Positions 42,774-51,498 of a stretch of DNA of 64,000 bases are shown piece after piece. The stretch comes from Bog-793 sp050013835. GTDB lineage: Bacteria > Actinomycetota > Acidimicrobiia > Acidimicrobiales > Bog-793. The number at the start of each line of letters is the position of its first letter. Within the stretch, counting starts at the first letter, position 1. The notes beneath the pieces are model-generated. The model did not search any database. It worked only from the letters and a program-made list of their open reading frames with translations, and had not been told where the DNA came from. Location: positions 1-64,000 of the forward strand of contig JBEKEM010000008.1 in the NCBI GenBank assembly GCA_050013835.1. The letters are read 5' to 3'. The position numbers and the translations under genes are program-made.

Positions 42774-43136
42774 TCAGCGTCCCCGCGCGCGGTCGAGCCG
42801 GCGGCGATCCCGCTTCGTCGGACGTCCGCTCGCGGGATCCCGAACGAAGCCAGCCGATTCAGCGCCGCCCGGGGGCTCCGCCGGCGTGTGATCGATGAAG
42901 CAGGCGGCGGCGATCGGCGCCCCGAGCCGCTTGTCGATCACCTCGACGACCTCGAGAATTCGCTCGCGTCCACTGGCCCGCGCCGTGACACGGTCGCCCG
43001 TTCTCACGCTGGTGGCCGGCTTCGCGCGGGCGCCGTTGACCCGCACGTGCCCGCTGCGGCAAGCCTCGGTCGACTCGGTGCGGGACTTGTAGATCCGCAC
43101 TGCCCAGAGCCAGCGGTCGACCCTCGTCGACTCCAT
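42774..43136 (-). CDS. S4-domain RNA-binding protein (Hsp15-like)
   Basis: At 120 residues the S4 domain spans about 4-62 (TRVDRWLWAVRIYKSRTEST, ACRSGHVRVNGARAKPATSV, VTARASGRERILEVVEV). Hsp15/HslR family proteins bind stalled 50S subunits that carry peptidyl-tRNA. The C-terminal tail (KRDRRRLDRARGR) is basic. ATG 43136 (MESTRVDRW) gives the normal start. It stands alone, convergent with the operon at 41839. Confidence 0.88.
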   Translation of the reverse strand: MESTRVDRWLWAVRIYKSRTESTEACRSGHVRVNGARAKPATSVRTGDRVTARASGRERILEVVEVIDKRLGAPIAAACFIDHTPAEPPGGAESAGFVRDPASGRPTKRDRRRLDRARGR

Positions 43137-43292
43137 GGCCGCATCGTTGCACGGCGCGGGGACGCGACGGACGCCACCGCCGATCGGCCCACGCAGGAGC
43201 GGTTCGGGCATCGCGATCGGGCGCGCACGGCGAGTCCGGGACCCGCCCGGGGAGACCACTGGCGGGCGCGCTGACGGCCCGGCCGTTTCAAG

Positions 43293-44080
43293 ATGATCCA
43301 GGAACGGGCGAGGGTAAGAATCGCACCGATCCAGTGCGACATCGTCTGGGAGGACGCCCCAGCCAACCATGAACGTTTCGGCGACCGCATCACCGCGGCG
43401 ACCGACGCCGGGGCCCGGCTCGTGCTGCTGCCCGAGATGTTCGCGACGGGCTTCTCGATGGCGACGGAACGCGTCGCCGAAGCCGAGGACGGCACGACCA
43501 CAACGTTCCTCTGCCGGCAGGCGACGTCTCACGGAATCTGGGCGGGCGGGTCGTTCGCGTGCGGGTCCGTGGGGTGCCCCGCGCCCGTGAACCGCTTCCT
43601 CGTCGCCGCGCCCGATGGATCGACCGCCGCCTACGACAAGGTGCACCCGTCCTCTCCCGGTGGCGAGGCGGACCGCTACGTCGCCGGCGATCGGCCCGTG
43701 ACGTTCCAGGTCGATGACCTTCGGGTGACCCCGTTCGTCTGCGACGACCTCCGGACCGGCGACTGGTTCTGCCCGCCGCGCTCCAGACCGACTGCTACGT
43801 CGTCGTCGCCAACTGGCCGGCGCCTCTTCAGAAATGGCGAAGGGCGCCCTTCAGGATGACCTGCTGCGCCACGGGCCATCGAGGATGAGGCCTATGCCCT
43901 CGGCGTGAACCGCGTGGGGGACAAAGGCGATCGGGCATACTTCGGGCAGTGCATCGCATTCGAACCGTTCGGGGCCTCGTCGCCGAGGCCGGCTCCGGTG
44001 AGGAGACGCTCCTCGTCGATGTCGACCCCGGTAACGTCGCCGAAACCCGGTCGAGATTACCTTTCCTCTCAGACAGGTAG
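43293..44080 (+). pseudogene. Frameshifted nitrilase/omega-amidase-family gene
   Basis: The sequence begins as a normal carbon-nitrogen hydrolase (VRIAPIQCDIVWEDAPAN, catalytic Glu in LLPEMFATGF, Lys in YDKVHP, Cys in TPFVCDDLR). Just after GDWFCPP (about 43775) the frame changes; homology continues as CYVVVANWPAPLQKWR, then AIEDEAYALGVNRVGDKGDR and AFEPFG in another frame, and finally GLVAEAGSGEETLLVDVDP and LPFLSDR in a third, ending TAG 44078-44080. At least three frame changes are needed, so it is a dead gene. Intact relatives are about 260 residues and cleave omega-amides such as 2-oxoglutaramate. Confidence 0.85.
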
Positions 44081-44086
44081 GTACCC

Positions 44087-44467
44087 ATGTCGACCAGCGG
44101 GAGATTCAACATCCGTTACGGTGCGTTCAGACTCCTCCTGTCGGTGATGGGTCTCGGCCCGCGGTTCTCCGGAGTCGAAGTCGCAGGCGAGCGCCTGGTG
44201 GTGAGGATGGGTTGGGGGTTCTCCGCCGACCTCCCCCGCTCAACAATCCACTCGGCCGAGCAGACCCGCGGGCTGGTCGGCGGGATCGGCGTGCACGGTT
44301 GGCGCGGCCGCTGGCTCGTCAACGGCGCCGCCTCCGGGTTGGTGACGATCGGGTTCGACCCCGCCCAGCGGGCGCGTGTCGTGGGATTCCCGGTGAAGCT
44401 GTCCGCCCTCTGCCTGAGCCTCGAGGAACCCGAACGGTTCGTGATCACGATCGCGCCGGTCACCTGA
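44087..44467 (+). CDS. 126-residue protein of unknown function
   Basis: ATG 44087 lies six bases after the nitrilase relic ends, behind AGGTAGG. The protein is beta-rich with no membrane span or signal: FNIRYGAFRLLLSVMGLGPR, then VEVAGERLVVRMGWGFSADLP, GVHGWRGRWLVNGAASGLVTIGF and a Leu-rich end (CLSLEEPERFVITIA). The pattern of hydrophobic strands suggests a small PH-like barrel and I believe similar proteins occur in other actinobacteria, but no function is known to me. Confidence 0.75.
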   Translation: MSTSGRFNIRYGAFRLLLSVMGLGPRFSGVEVAGERLVVRMGWGFSADLPRSTIHSAEQTRGLVGGIGVHGWRGRWLVNGAASGLVTIGFDPAQRARVVGFPVKLSALCLSLEEPERFVITIAPVT

Positions 44468-44622
44468 CCGGTCGGGCCGGAACGCTGTCGGCGGGCGCCG
44501 TCGGGCGGCGACGACGCCATCGCAGTCGGATCCTCAGCTCGCGTCGGGCGAGAGGACCCGACGGAGCGCAACGGCGGTCGCCTTGCCTCGACTGCCCGGC
44601 GTGTCGCCGGACAGAATCTGCC

Positions 44623-45465
44623 ATGGCCTGGCACCTCACCGACTCGATCGAGGCCTACGCCGAGCGCGTCTGGGACCTGCTCGCTCTCCAGGCCGATCTC
44701 AACACGATCGCGCTGACCCAGATCGCCGGCGCCCGCTCGCCGGCGTCCTGGTCCGGCGATGAACCCACGTTCGCCTGGTGGAGCCACGCCGGCCGGACCT
44801 CTGGGGCCGTGTCGCTGACGCCTCCTTTCGAGCTGCTCTTGAGCGTCGTGCCGGACGGGACGCTGGAAGATCTCGTCGCGGCCCTGCGACGACACGTCGG
44901 GTCGGTTCCCGGCGTCAATGCCTCGCCGGACGCGGCGACCCGCTTCGCCGAGCTGTGGACCGCCGGCACCTCCCTTTCGACGGTGGAGACGCGACGACTT
45001 CGCCTCTACGGCACGGCGCAACCCGTGGATCGGGAACCGGCCCCCGCAGGCCGCGCCCGGCTCGCCCGCGCCGACGAGGTCGACCTCATCGTGGACTGGC
45101 ACGGGGCGTTCGGTCAGGAGGTCGGCGACCGGCCAGTCGAAGTGCTCGCTGCCGTGCAGGAGCGCGTCGCCGCCGGCCTCGCCTGGGTCTGGGAGGACGA
45201 GTCCGGCACGCCCACGTCGTTCGCGACGCGGCACCAGCCCGCGGCGGGGGTCTCCCGGGTCGGGCCGGTCTACACGCCTCCCCCTTTCCGCCGGCGAGGC
45301 TTCGGCGCGGCTGTCACCGCGGCATGCACCCGGCACGCGCTTGACACCGACTCGACCACCGCGGTCCTCTTCGCCGACCTCGCCAACCCGACATCGAACG
45401 CCATCTACCAGGCGATCGGTTACCGGATGCTCGAGGACCGGGTCGTGCTGGATTTCGTCGGCTGA
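44623..45465 (+). CDS. GNAT-family acetyltransferase
   Basis: This has 280 residues. The N-half (1-125) is a divergent acetyltransferase-like domain; the C-half (about 150-280) is an FR47-type GNAT domain with the acetyl-CoA loop RRRGFGAAVTAACTRHAL and the terminal VLFADLANPTSNAIYQAIGYR. The substrate is not indicated. ATG 44623 (MAWHLTDS) is used; CAGAAT lies five bases upstream, so a leaderless mRNA is possible. Confidence 0.85.
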   Translation: MAWHLTDSIEAYAERVWDLLALQADLNTIALTQIAGARSPASWSGDEPTFAWWSHAGRTSGAVSLTPPFELLLSVVPDGTLEDLVAALRRHVGSVPGVNASPDAATRFAELWTAGTSLSTVETRRLRLYGTAQPVDREPAPAGRARLARADEVDLIVDWHGAFGQEVGDRPVEVLAAVQERVAAGLAWVWEDESGTPTSFATRHQPAAGVSRVGPVYTPPPFRRRGFGAAVTAACTRHALDTDSTTAVLFADLANPTSNAIYQAIGYRMLEDRVVLDFVG

Positions 45466-45680
45466 GCCCCCCGCTCGCCCCGCATTCGGAGGAGCGCTCG
45501 CCAAGTCCAGGGAAGGCACGGGTGGAACTAGAGTTTCTCGCGTCGCGCAAGGGCGGCGGGTGTGCCGGGAAGCCTGGTCGGCGAGGAAAGGACCGTGCCA
45601 GTGACCGTCACCGGTCGTCGGGTGTGCCTCTGTCATTCCGTACGGCACACGACGCTTTGGGTGTCTTCGCCCCGGGTCCG

Positions 45681-47111
45681 ATGACCGCGTCTGAGCCGGC
45701 GAACTCCCCACCCGTCGAGGTGCGTGGGCGGAACGGACGGGCGCGGCTGCCGAGCTGGCGGTGGGAGGCGCTCCGCACCACCTTCTGGCTCGTGCCGACG
45801 CTGCTCGTCATCGTTGCCGGCCTCGTCTTCCTCCTCACTTTCGAGATCGACTGGGCCGTCTACCACAAGCACCTTTCGCTGCCCTTCTGGATCGCCTCAG
45901 GCAGCGCCGCAGCAGGCCGTGAGGTGCTCATCGGGATCGCCGCCGCCATCATCACCGTCGTCGGCGTCGTGTTCTCGGTCACGATCGTGGCGCTGACCCT
46001 CGCCTCCCAGCAGTTCGGACCGCGCATGATGCGGAACTTCGTCCGCGACGTCGGCAACCAGTTCACGCTCGGGGTCTTCGTCGCCACGTTCGTCTACTCG
46101 ATCATGACCCTCGGCGTGATCTCGGCCGACTCCCATGGGACCTTCGTACCGCACCTCTCGATCACCGTCTCGGAGGCGCTCGTGCTCGTCGACCTGGCGG
46201 TGCTGATCTACTTCATCCACCACATCTCAAAGTCGATCCAGCTGCCCGAGGTCATCGCCAGCATCGGACGCGACCTCGCTCGGGCGATCGACGCCGAATT
46301 CCCCGAGGTCGCTCCCGACGGGCTCCCTTTCCCGGACCCGAGCGGGAGGACCCACGGCGAGCTCCTGGACCTCCTCGACCACCGCGGCGCCCCTGTCGCC
46401 TCGAGCGTGAGCGGCTACTTGCAGTTCGTCGGCTACCGGCAGCTCGTTGACATCGCGACCCGGACCGACTCGGCCATCCGCCTTGTCCACAGCCCTGGGC
46501 ACTTCCTCGTGGCCGGTCGGCCCCTGGCGATGGTCTGGCCGCCAGAGGCCGCCGATAGGGTCGCGATCGCGCTGGCCAAGGCGCACGTGACCGGGCCGCA
46601 TCGCACGCTGATGCAGGACCCGGTCTTCGCAATCGACCAACTCGTCGAGATCGCGATCCGCGCCCTCTCGGCGGCCGTCAACGACACCTTCACCGCCATC
46701 ACCTGCATCGACTGGCTCTCGGCGGGTCTGTCCCGTGTCTCCGGACGGATCCTCGCCGAGGGCGTCTACCGGGATCGTGAGGGGCGCATCCGGCTCATCG
46801 AGACGGACCCCTCCTACGCCCGCATGGTCAACGGCGCCTTCGACAAGATCCGCCAGGCGGCACACGGCATGCCGGCGTTGATCCTCCGCATGCTCGACGC
46901 CCTCGCCGCGATCGGCGACCTGACCACGACGCCCGAGCAGCGCCTGGTGCTCCTGCGCCAGGGCGAGGCGATCCTGCGCGACGCCGAAGCGTCCGTGTCG
47001 GAACCGAACGACCTCGCCGACATCCGGGCCCACCACCAGCGCCTGCTGCGGAAGTCGGCCGAGCGGGAGGCGGCGACGCAGCGGGCGGCCGGGCGGGAGC
47101 TCGCACCCTGA
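45681..47111 (+). CDS. DUF2254 membrane protein
   Basis: At 476 residues it has four predicted spans in the first 170 residues (about 31-52, 65-100, 125-145, 155-170), typical of DUF2254, then a long soluble part with DTFTAITCIDWLSAGLSR. SVTIVALTLASQQFGPRMMRNF is the family hallmark. Function is unknown; the family is widespread in aerobic bacteria. ATG 45681 is selected because it leaves a short N-tail; GTG 45522 in frame would add 53 non-conserved residues. Followed by cydA after 152 bases. Confidence 0.85.
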   Translation: MTASEPANSPPVEVRGRNGRARLPSWRWEALRTTFWLVPTLLVIVAGLVFLLTFEIDWAVYHKHLSLPFWIASGSAAAGREVLIGIAAAIITVVGVVFSVTIVALTLASQQFGPRMMRNFVRDVGNQFTLGVFVATFVYSIMTLGVISADSHGTFVPHLSITVSEALVLVDLAVLIYFIHHISKSIQLPEVIASIGRDLARAIDAEFPEVAPDGLPFPDPSGRTHGELLDLLDHRGAPVASSVSGYLQFVGYRQLVDIATRTDSAIRLVHSPGHFLVAGRPLAMVWPPEAADRVAIALAKAHVTGPHRTLMQDPVFAIDQLVEIAIRALSAAVNDTFTAITCIDWLSAGLSRVSGRILAEGVYRDREGRIRLIETDPSYARMVNGAFDKIRQAAHGMPALILRMLDALAAIGDLTTTPEQRLVLLRQGEAILRDAEASVSEPNDLADIRAHHQRLLRKSAEREAATQRAAGRELAP

Positions 47112-47263
47112 TCCACGCGGGCGCCCCGCCCGTGTGAGAGGCAGATCGGACGACGGCGGGGAACGGATCGAGGCGACTCGCGGTTCTTTTTAGCTTCGGG
47201 CGCGCGGTACCGGTAACTTTCATCGTTAATGTCAGCTCATCGCTGGCTCCGGGGGGAGGGACG

Positions 47264-48646
47264 ATGACGCTCGATCTGGCGCGCTGGCAATTTGCTGTCG
47301 TCACGATCTTCCACTTCTTCTTCGTGCCGCTGACGATCGGCCTCAGTTTCTTAGTGGCCATCATGCAGACGCTCGCCTACCGGCAGAAGGACCCCGGATG
47401 GGACAGACTGAGCCGTTTCTTCGGCCGGCTGTTCCTCATCAACCTGGCGGTCGGCGTGGTCACGGGCATCGTCCTCGAGTTCCAGTTCGGCCTGAACTGG
47501 TCCTCGTACTCGGTCTTCGTCGGCAACATCTTCGGGGCCCCGCTCGCCATCGAGGGCCTGCTGGCGTTCTTCCTCGAGTCGACCTTCGTGGGCCTGTGGA
47601 TCTTCGGGCGGGGACGCCTCTCGGCCCGCCTGCACCTCGCCACGATCTGGCTGGTCGCCGTCGGCACGGTGCTCTCGGTGCTGTTCATCCTCGCCGCCAA
47701 CGCCTGGATGCAGCACCCGGTCGGCTACAAGGTCGTCCACGGTCAGGCGGTGCTCACGAACTTCTGGCTGATCCTCGGCAACTCCACCCTGTGGGCCCAG
47801 TTCGCCCACACCGTGCTCGCCGCCTTCGCCACGGCGGGGGCCCTCACGCTCGCCATCAGCGTCTGGCGGGCGCACCGCGACCGGGACGATCCTGCCAGTC
47901 GCCGCGCCTTCCAGAGCTGCGCCCACCTCGCCACGGGTTTCCTGCTGACCACAGCGGTGCTCACCGCCGTCGCGGGCGACTCGCTCGGCCGGGTGATGGA
48001 CACCCAAGAGCCGATGAAGATGGCGGCGGCAGAGGCCCTCTACCACACGACGAACGGCGCGCCCTTCTCGCTGCTCACGATCACCGACCTGTCGGACCAG
48101 CCGGTCATGCAGATCCGAGTGCCGCACGTGCTCTCGCTGATCGAGGACCTGAGCTGGAACGGACAGGTGCCGGGGATCGACAACATCCAGGCGGCGGACG
48201 TGGCGAAGTACGGGCCCGGCAGCTACGTGCCCATGATCTGGCTCACCTACTGGTCCTTCCGGGCGATGGTCGGCGCCGGGACCCTCATGATCCTGCTCGG
48301 CGCCTGGGGGATGTACCTCGCCTGGCGCAAGAAGCTCGCTGAGGACCTCTGGTTCCGGCGCGCCGCCCTCGTGGGGATCGCCCTGCCGTTCCTCGCCAAC
48401 ACGGCCGGCTGGATCATGACCGAGGCGGGCCGCCAGCCCTGGATCGTCTACGGCGTGATGCTGACCGCCAAGGGCGTCTCCGGCGTCACCGTCGCCGACG
48501 TGGCGGCCACGCTCGCCGCCTTCGTCCTCATCTACTCCGTCCTCGCCGTCATCGAGGTAGCCCTGATGACGCGCTCGGCGCGCCGACCGCTCGAGGAGCC
48601 CGACCTGGGCGCCACGAAGTCGCTCGAGCCGAGCCTCGTCTACTGA
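47264..48646 (+). CDS. cydA: Cytochrome bd ubiquinol oxidase subunit I
   Basis: CydA binds hemes b558, b595 and d and oxidises quinol with oxygen without pumping protons. The 460-residue protein has about nine spans. H17 in TIFHFFFVPLTIG and H182 in WAQFAHTVL fit two heme ligands; GRQPWIVYGVM is the conserved tail of the Q-site side. The short Q-loop marks the S-type subfamily. ATG 47264 has GGGGGGAGGGA before it. Codon 30 is TTA, a rare codon in this GC-rich DNA. It starts the cydABDC operon; the 152-base upstream region has TAATGT as a possible -10. Confidence 0.95.
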   Translation: MTLDLARWQFAVVTIFHFFFVPLTIGLSFLVAIMQTLAYRQKDPGWDRLSRFFGRLFLINLAVGVVTGIVLEFQFGLNWSSYSVFVGNIFGAPLAIEGLLAFFLESTFVGLWIFGRGRLSARLHLATIWLVAVGTVLSVLFILAANAWMQHPVGYKVVHGQAVLTNFWLILGNSTLWAQFAHTVLAAFATAGALTLAISVWRAHRDRDDPASRRAFQSCAHLATGFLLTTAVLTAVAGDSLGRVMDTQEPMKMAAAEALYHTTNGAPFSLLTITDLSDQPVMQIRVPHVLSLIEDLSWNGQVPGIDNIQAADVAKYGPGSYVPMIWLTYWSFRAMVGAGTLMILLGAWGMYLAWRKKLAEDLWFRRAALVGIALPFLANTAGWIMTEAGRQPWIVYGVMLTAKGVSGVTVADVAATLAAFVLIYSVLAVIEVALMTRSARRPLEEPDLGATKSLEPSLVY

Positions 48647-48655
48647 GAGGTCAAG

Positions 48656-49705
48656 ATGGCGCCCTTCTCCGATCTCAACACGACGTGGTTCGCCCTCATC
48701 GGGCTGCTGTGGACCGGCTACTTCTTCCTCGAGGGGTTCGACTTCGGCGTGGCGGTCGTCACCCCCTTCGTCATCAAGGACGAGACCGACCGCCGGCTCT
48801 GCCTCAACGCCGTCGGCCCGACGTGGGACGGCAACGAGGTCTGGCTCCTCGTCGCCGGCGGGGCGATGTTCGCGGCGTTCCCGCTGTGGTACGCGCGCCT
48901 GTTCAGCGGCTTCTACCTCGCGCTGTTCCTCGTCCTGGTGGCACTCATCTTCCGGGGGGTCTCCTTCGAGTTCCGGGGGCATGACGACCGGCCGAGTTGG
49001 CGGCGGGTCTGGGACGCCGCCAACTTCCTGGGCAGCCTCGTCCCGGCGATCGTCTGGGGCGTCGCCTTCACCGACCTCGTCCACGGCGTGCCGCTCTCGC
49101 CCGGCGGCCACTACTACGGCGGGCTCCCCGGGCTGCTCCACCCGATCGCCATCGTCGGCGGACTCGCCAGCCTCGCCGTCTTCGTCTTCCACGGCTCACT
49201 CTTCCTCGCGCTGAAGACGAGCGGTGACGTCGCCCGGCGCGCCCGGCGCGCCGCCGGCTACGCCGGCGTCGCCGCCGTCGCCCTGCTCGGGGGCGTCGTC
49301 GCCTGGGTGGCGGAAGCCGGCCGACCGGCAGTGGCCGGTTCGCTCTCAGGGGTGGTGCCGCTCGTCCTCGCCGTCGCCGCCGTCGCCGCCGTCGCCGTCG
49401 CGACGGTGCTCGCCGTCGCCCATCGCGACGGGTGGGCCTTCGCCGCCACCGGTCTGGCGATCATCGCGGCGATGGGGGCCGTGTTCAGCCGGATGTTCCC
49501 GCTCGTCCTGCCGGCGAGCAACCGGGCGGCCAACGCCATCACCATCGCGGCCAGCGCCTCGCAGCACAACACGCTGATGGTGATGACCATCGCCGCGGCC
49601 TGCTTCACGCCGTTCGTGCTCGCCTACCAGGCCTGGACGTACTGGGTCTTCCGCCAGCGTCTCGTCCGCCCGGTCGCCTCTCCCAGCACCGCCGCCGCGC
49701 ACTAG
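48656..49705 (+). CDS. cydB: Cytochrome bd ubiquinol oxidase subunit II
   Basis: At 349 residues with about nine spans it is the usual CydB size. The N-terminus WFALIGLLWTGYFFLEGFDFG and the motif NAVGPTWDGNEVWLLVAGGAMFAAFP (about 43-68) are diagnostic. CydB shapes the heme pocket with CydA. It starts 9 bases after the cydA stop with an AGAGGT-type site, and cydD follows 2 bases after its stop. Confidence 0.95.
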   Translation: MAPFSDLNTTWFALIGLLWTGYFFLEGFDFGVAVVTPFVIKDETDRRLCLNAVGPTWDGNEVWLLVAGGAMFAAFPLWYARLFSGFYLALFLVLVALIFRGVSFEFRGHDDRPSWRRVWDAANFLGSLVPAIVWGVAFTDLVHGVPLSPGGHYYGGLPGLLHPIAIVGGLASLAVFVFHGSLFLALKTSGDVARRARRAAGYAGVAAVALLGGVVAWVAEAGRPAVAGSLSGVVPLVLAVAAVAAVAVATVLAVAHRDGWAFAATGLAIIAAMGAVFSRMFPLVLPASNRAANAITIAASASQHNTLMVMTIAAACFTPFVLAYQAWTYWVFRQRLVRPVASPSTAAAH

Positions 49706-49707
49706 TC

Positions 49708-51498
49708 GTGCCCGGCCGCTTCGGCGCACGCCGGGGGGCCGGGCCGTTCCGCTCTGCAGCGAACTGCCGGCTCATCGCCGAGCTGCCCGTCGTCCGGCGC
49801 ACCGTCGCCGCCTCGGTCGCCGTCGGGCTCGTCTCGACGGCCACCGTCGTCGTCCAGGCGATCGCTCTCGCCCGGCTCCTCGCCGGCGCGATGCCCGGGG
49901 CCCGCCCGGGCGACCGCCTCGCCGCCTTCGTCTGGCTGGGCGCCGCCGCCGCCGTCCGCGGCCTCGCCGCCCTCGCGGGCGAGACGCTCGCCCACCTCGG
50001 CGCGACGAGGACCAAGGCGGACCTGCGGGCGCGGCTCGTGACGGCCGCGTTGCGGCGTGCCCCCTCAGATCCGGGCGGGGGACCCGGCGAGCTCGCGACC
50101 GTGGCCGGGCGCGGGCTCGACGCGCTCGACGTCTACGTCGGGCGGTGCCTTCCCGATCTCGTCCTCGCCGTCGTGGCGCCGATCGCCCTGGCGATCTCCA
50201 TCGGCGTGCTCGACTGGATCTCGGGCATCATCGTCGTCACCGCGATCGTCCTGTTCCCGGTGTTCGGCGCGCTCGTCGGCCGGGCGAGCCTCACCCTGGC
50301 GGGGAACCGCTGGCGGCAGGTCGAGGGTCTCGGACGCCAGATCACGGACGTCTTCGAGGGCCTGGCCGTCCTGCGGGCCTTCGACCGCGCTGCCGAGCAG
50401 CGTCGCCGCATCGAGCGCGCCGGCGCCGCCCTGCGGGAGGCCAGCCTGTCGACGCTACGCACCGCCTTCCTCTCTGCGCTCGTGCTCGACACGTTGGCCT
50501 CGGTCTCGGTCGCCCTCCTGGCGGTCCCATTGGGGCTGCGACTCCTCAACGGGACGGTCGGCCTCTCAGCGGCGCTGGCCGTGCTGATCGTGGCGCCGGA
50601 GGTCTTCCTGCCGATGCGACGGGCGAGCGCCGAGTTCCACGAGAGCACCGAGGGGCTCGCCGCGCTCGCCCGGGCCGTGGCGCTGATCGGACCGGCGCGG
50701 CCCCCGACTCGCACCGTGGCGCGGCCCCCGGTCGGGCTGCCCGTCCCCGACCCGGCGGAGGTCCCGGTGGCCCTGCGCGCCGTGCGTTTCGAGGTCCCCG
50801 GCCGCGACGAGCCGATCCTCGACGACGCCGACCTGACGATCGCGCCGGGAGAGACCGTCGTCGTCATGGGCCCGAACGGGACGGGAAAGTCGACCGCGGC
50901 GGCGCTGCTCCTCGGCTTCGCCTCGCCCGGCCGCGGTGCGGTCACGGTCGGGGAGGCCGACCTCGCCGACCTCGACCCCCGTTCGTGGCGGCGGCGCCTC
51001 ACCTATCTTCCCGAGCACCCGGCGCTGCTCGGCCGCACCCTCGCCGAGAACCTGCGCCTCGCCGCCCCCGCCGCGAGCGACGAGGAGCTCGCCGCCGCCC
51101 TCGCCGCCGCGGGCGCGCCGGACCTCGCCCGCGACCTTCCGGACGGGCTCGCCACCCGGCTCGGCGACGGCGGCCGGCCCGTGTCGTCGGGGGAGCTGCA
51201 GCGCATCGCCCTCGCCCGCACGCTGCTCCACCCGGGCTCGCTCTACGTCCTCGACGAGCCGACGGTGCACCTCGACGCGGCCGCGGAGGCGGCGGTCGTG
51301 ACCACGCTGCGCCGCGTGCTCGCCGGGCGCAGCGCTTTCATCGTCACGCACCGGCCCGCCGTGGCGGACCTCGCCGACCGGGTCGTGACGTTGCAAGGGG
51401 GCCGGTTCGTCCCGGCCGGACACCCGCCGCCGACCCGGCGCGGGACAGGCACCCCGCGGCCGGCGGCGGCCGGGGCGGCGAGGTCGGGGACGCCATGA
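49708..51498 (+). CDS. cydD: ABC exporter CydD (thiol exporter for bd oxidase)
   Basis: This 596-residue half-transporter has a membrane domain (about 20-310) followed by the nucleotide-binding domain: Walker A GPNGTGKST, signature VSSGELQRIALAR (a variant of LSGGQ), Walker B LYVLDEPT and switch THRPA. CydDC exports cysteine/glutathione and heme-related factors needed to mature cytochrome bd. GTG 49708 follows the cydB stop by two bases; its end overlaps cydC (ATGA). Confidence 0.92.
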   Translation: MPGRFGARRGAGPFRSAANCRLIAELPVVRRTVAASVAVGLVSTATVVVQAIALARLLAGAMPGARPGDRLAAFVWLGAAAAVRGLAALAGETLAHLGATRTKADLRARLVTAALRRAPSDPGGGPGELATVAGRGLDALDVYVGRCLPDLVLAVVAPIALAISIGVLDWISGIIVVTAIVLFPVFGALVGRASLTLAGNRWRQVEGLGRQITDVFEGLAVLRAFDRAAEQRRRIERAGAALREASLSTLRTAFLSALVLDTLASVSVALLAVPLGLRLLNGTVGLSAALAVLIVAPEVFLPMRRASAEFHESTEGLAALARAVALIGPARPPTRTVARPPVGLPVPDPAEVPVALRAVRFEVPGRDEPILDDADLTIAPGETVVVMGPNGTGKSTAAALLLGFASPGRGAVTVGEADLADLDPRSWRRRLTYLPEHPALLGRTLAENLRLAAPAASDEELAAALAAAGAPDLARDLPDGLATRLGDGGRPVSSGELQRIALARTLLHPGSLYVLDEPTVHLDAAAEAAVVTTLRRVLAGRSAFIVTHRPAVADLADRVVTLQGGRFVPAGHPPPTRRGTGTPRPAAAGAARSGTP

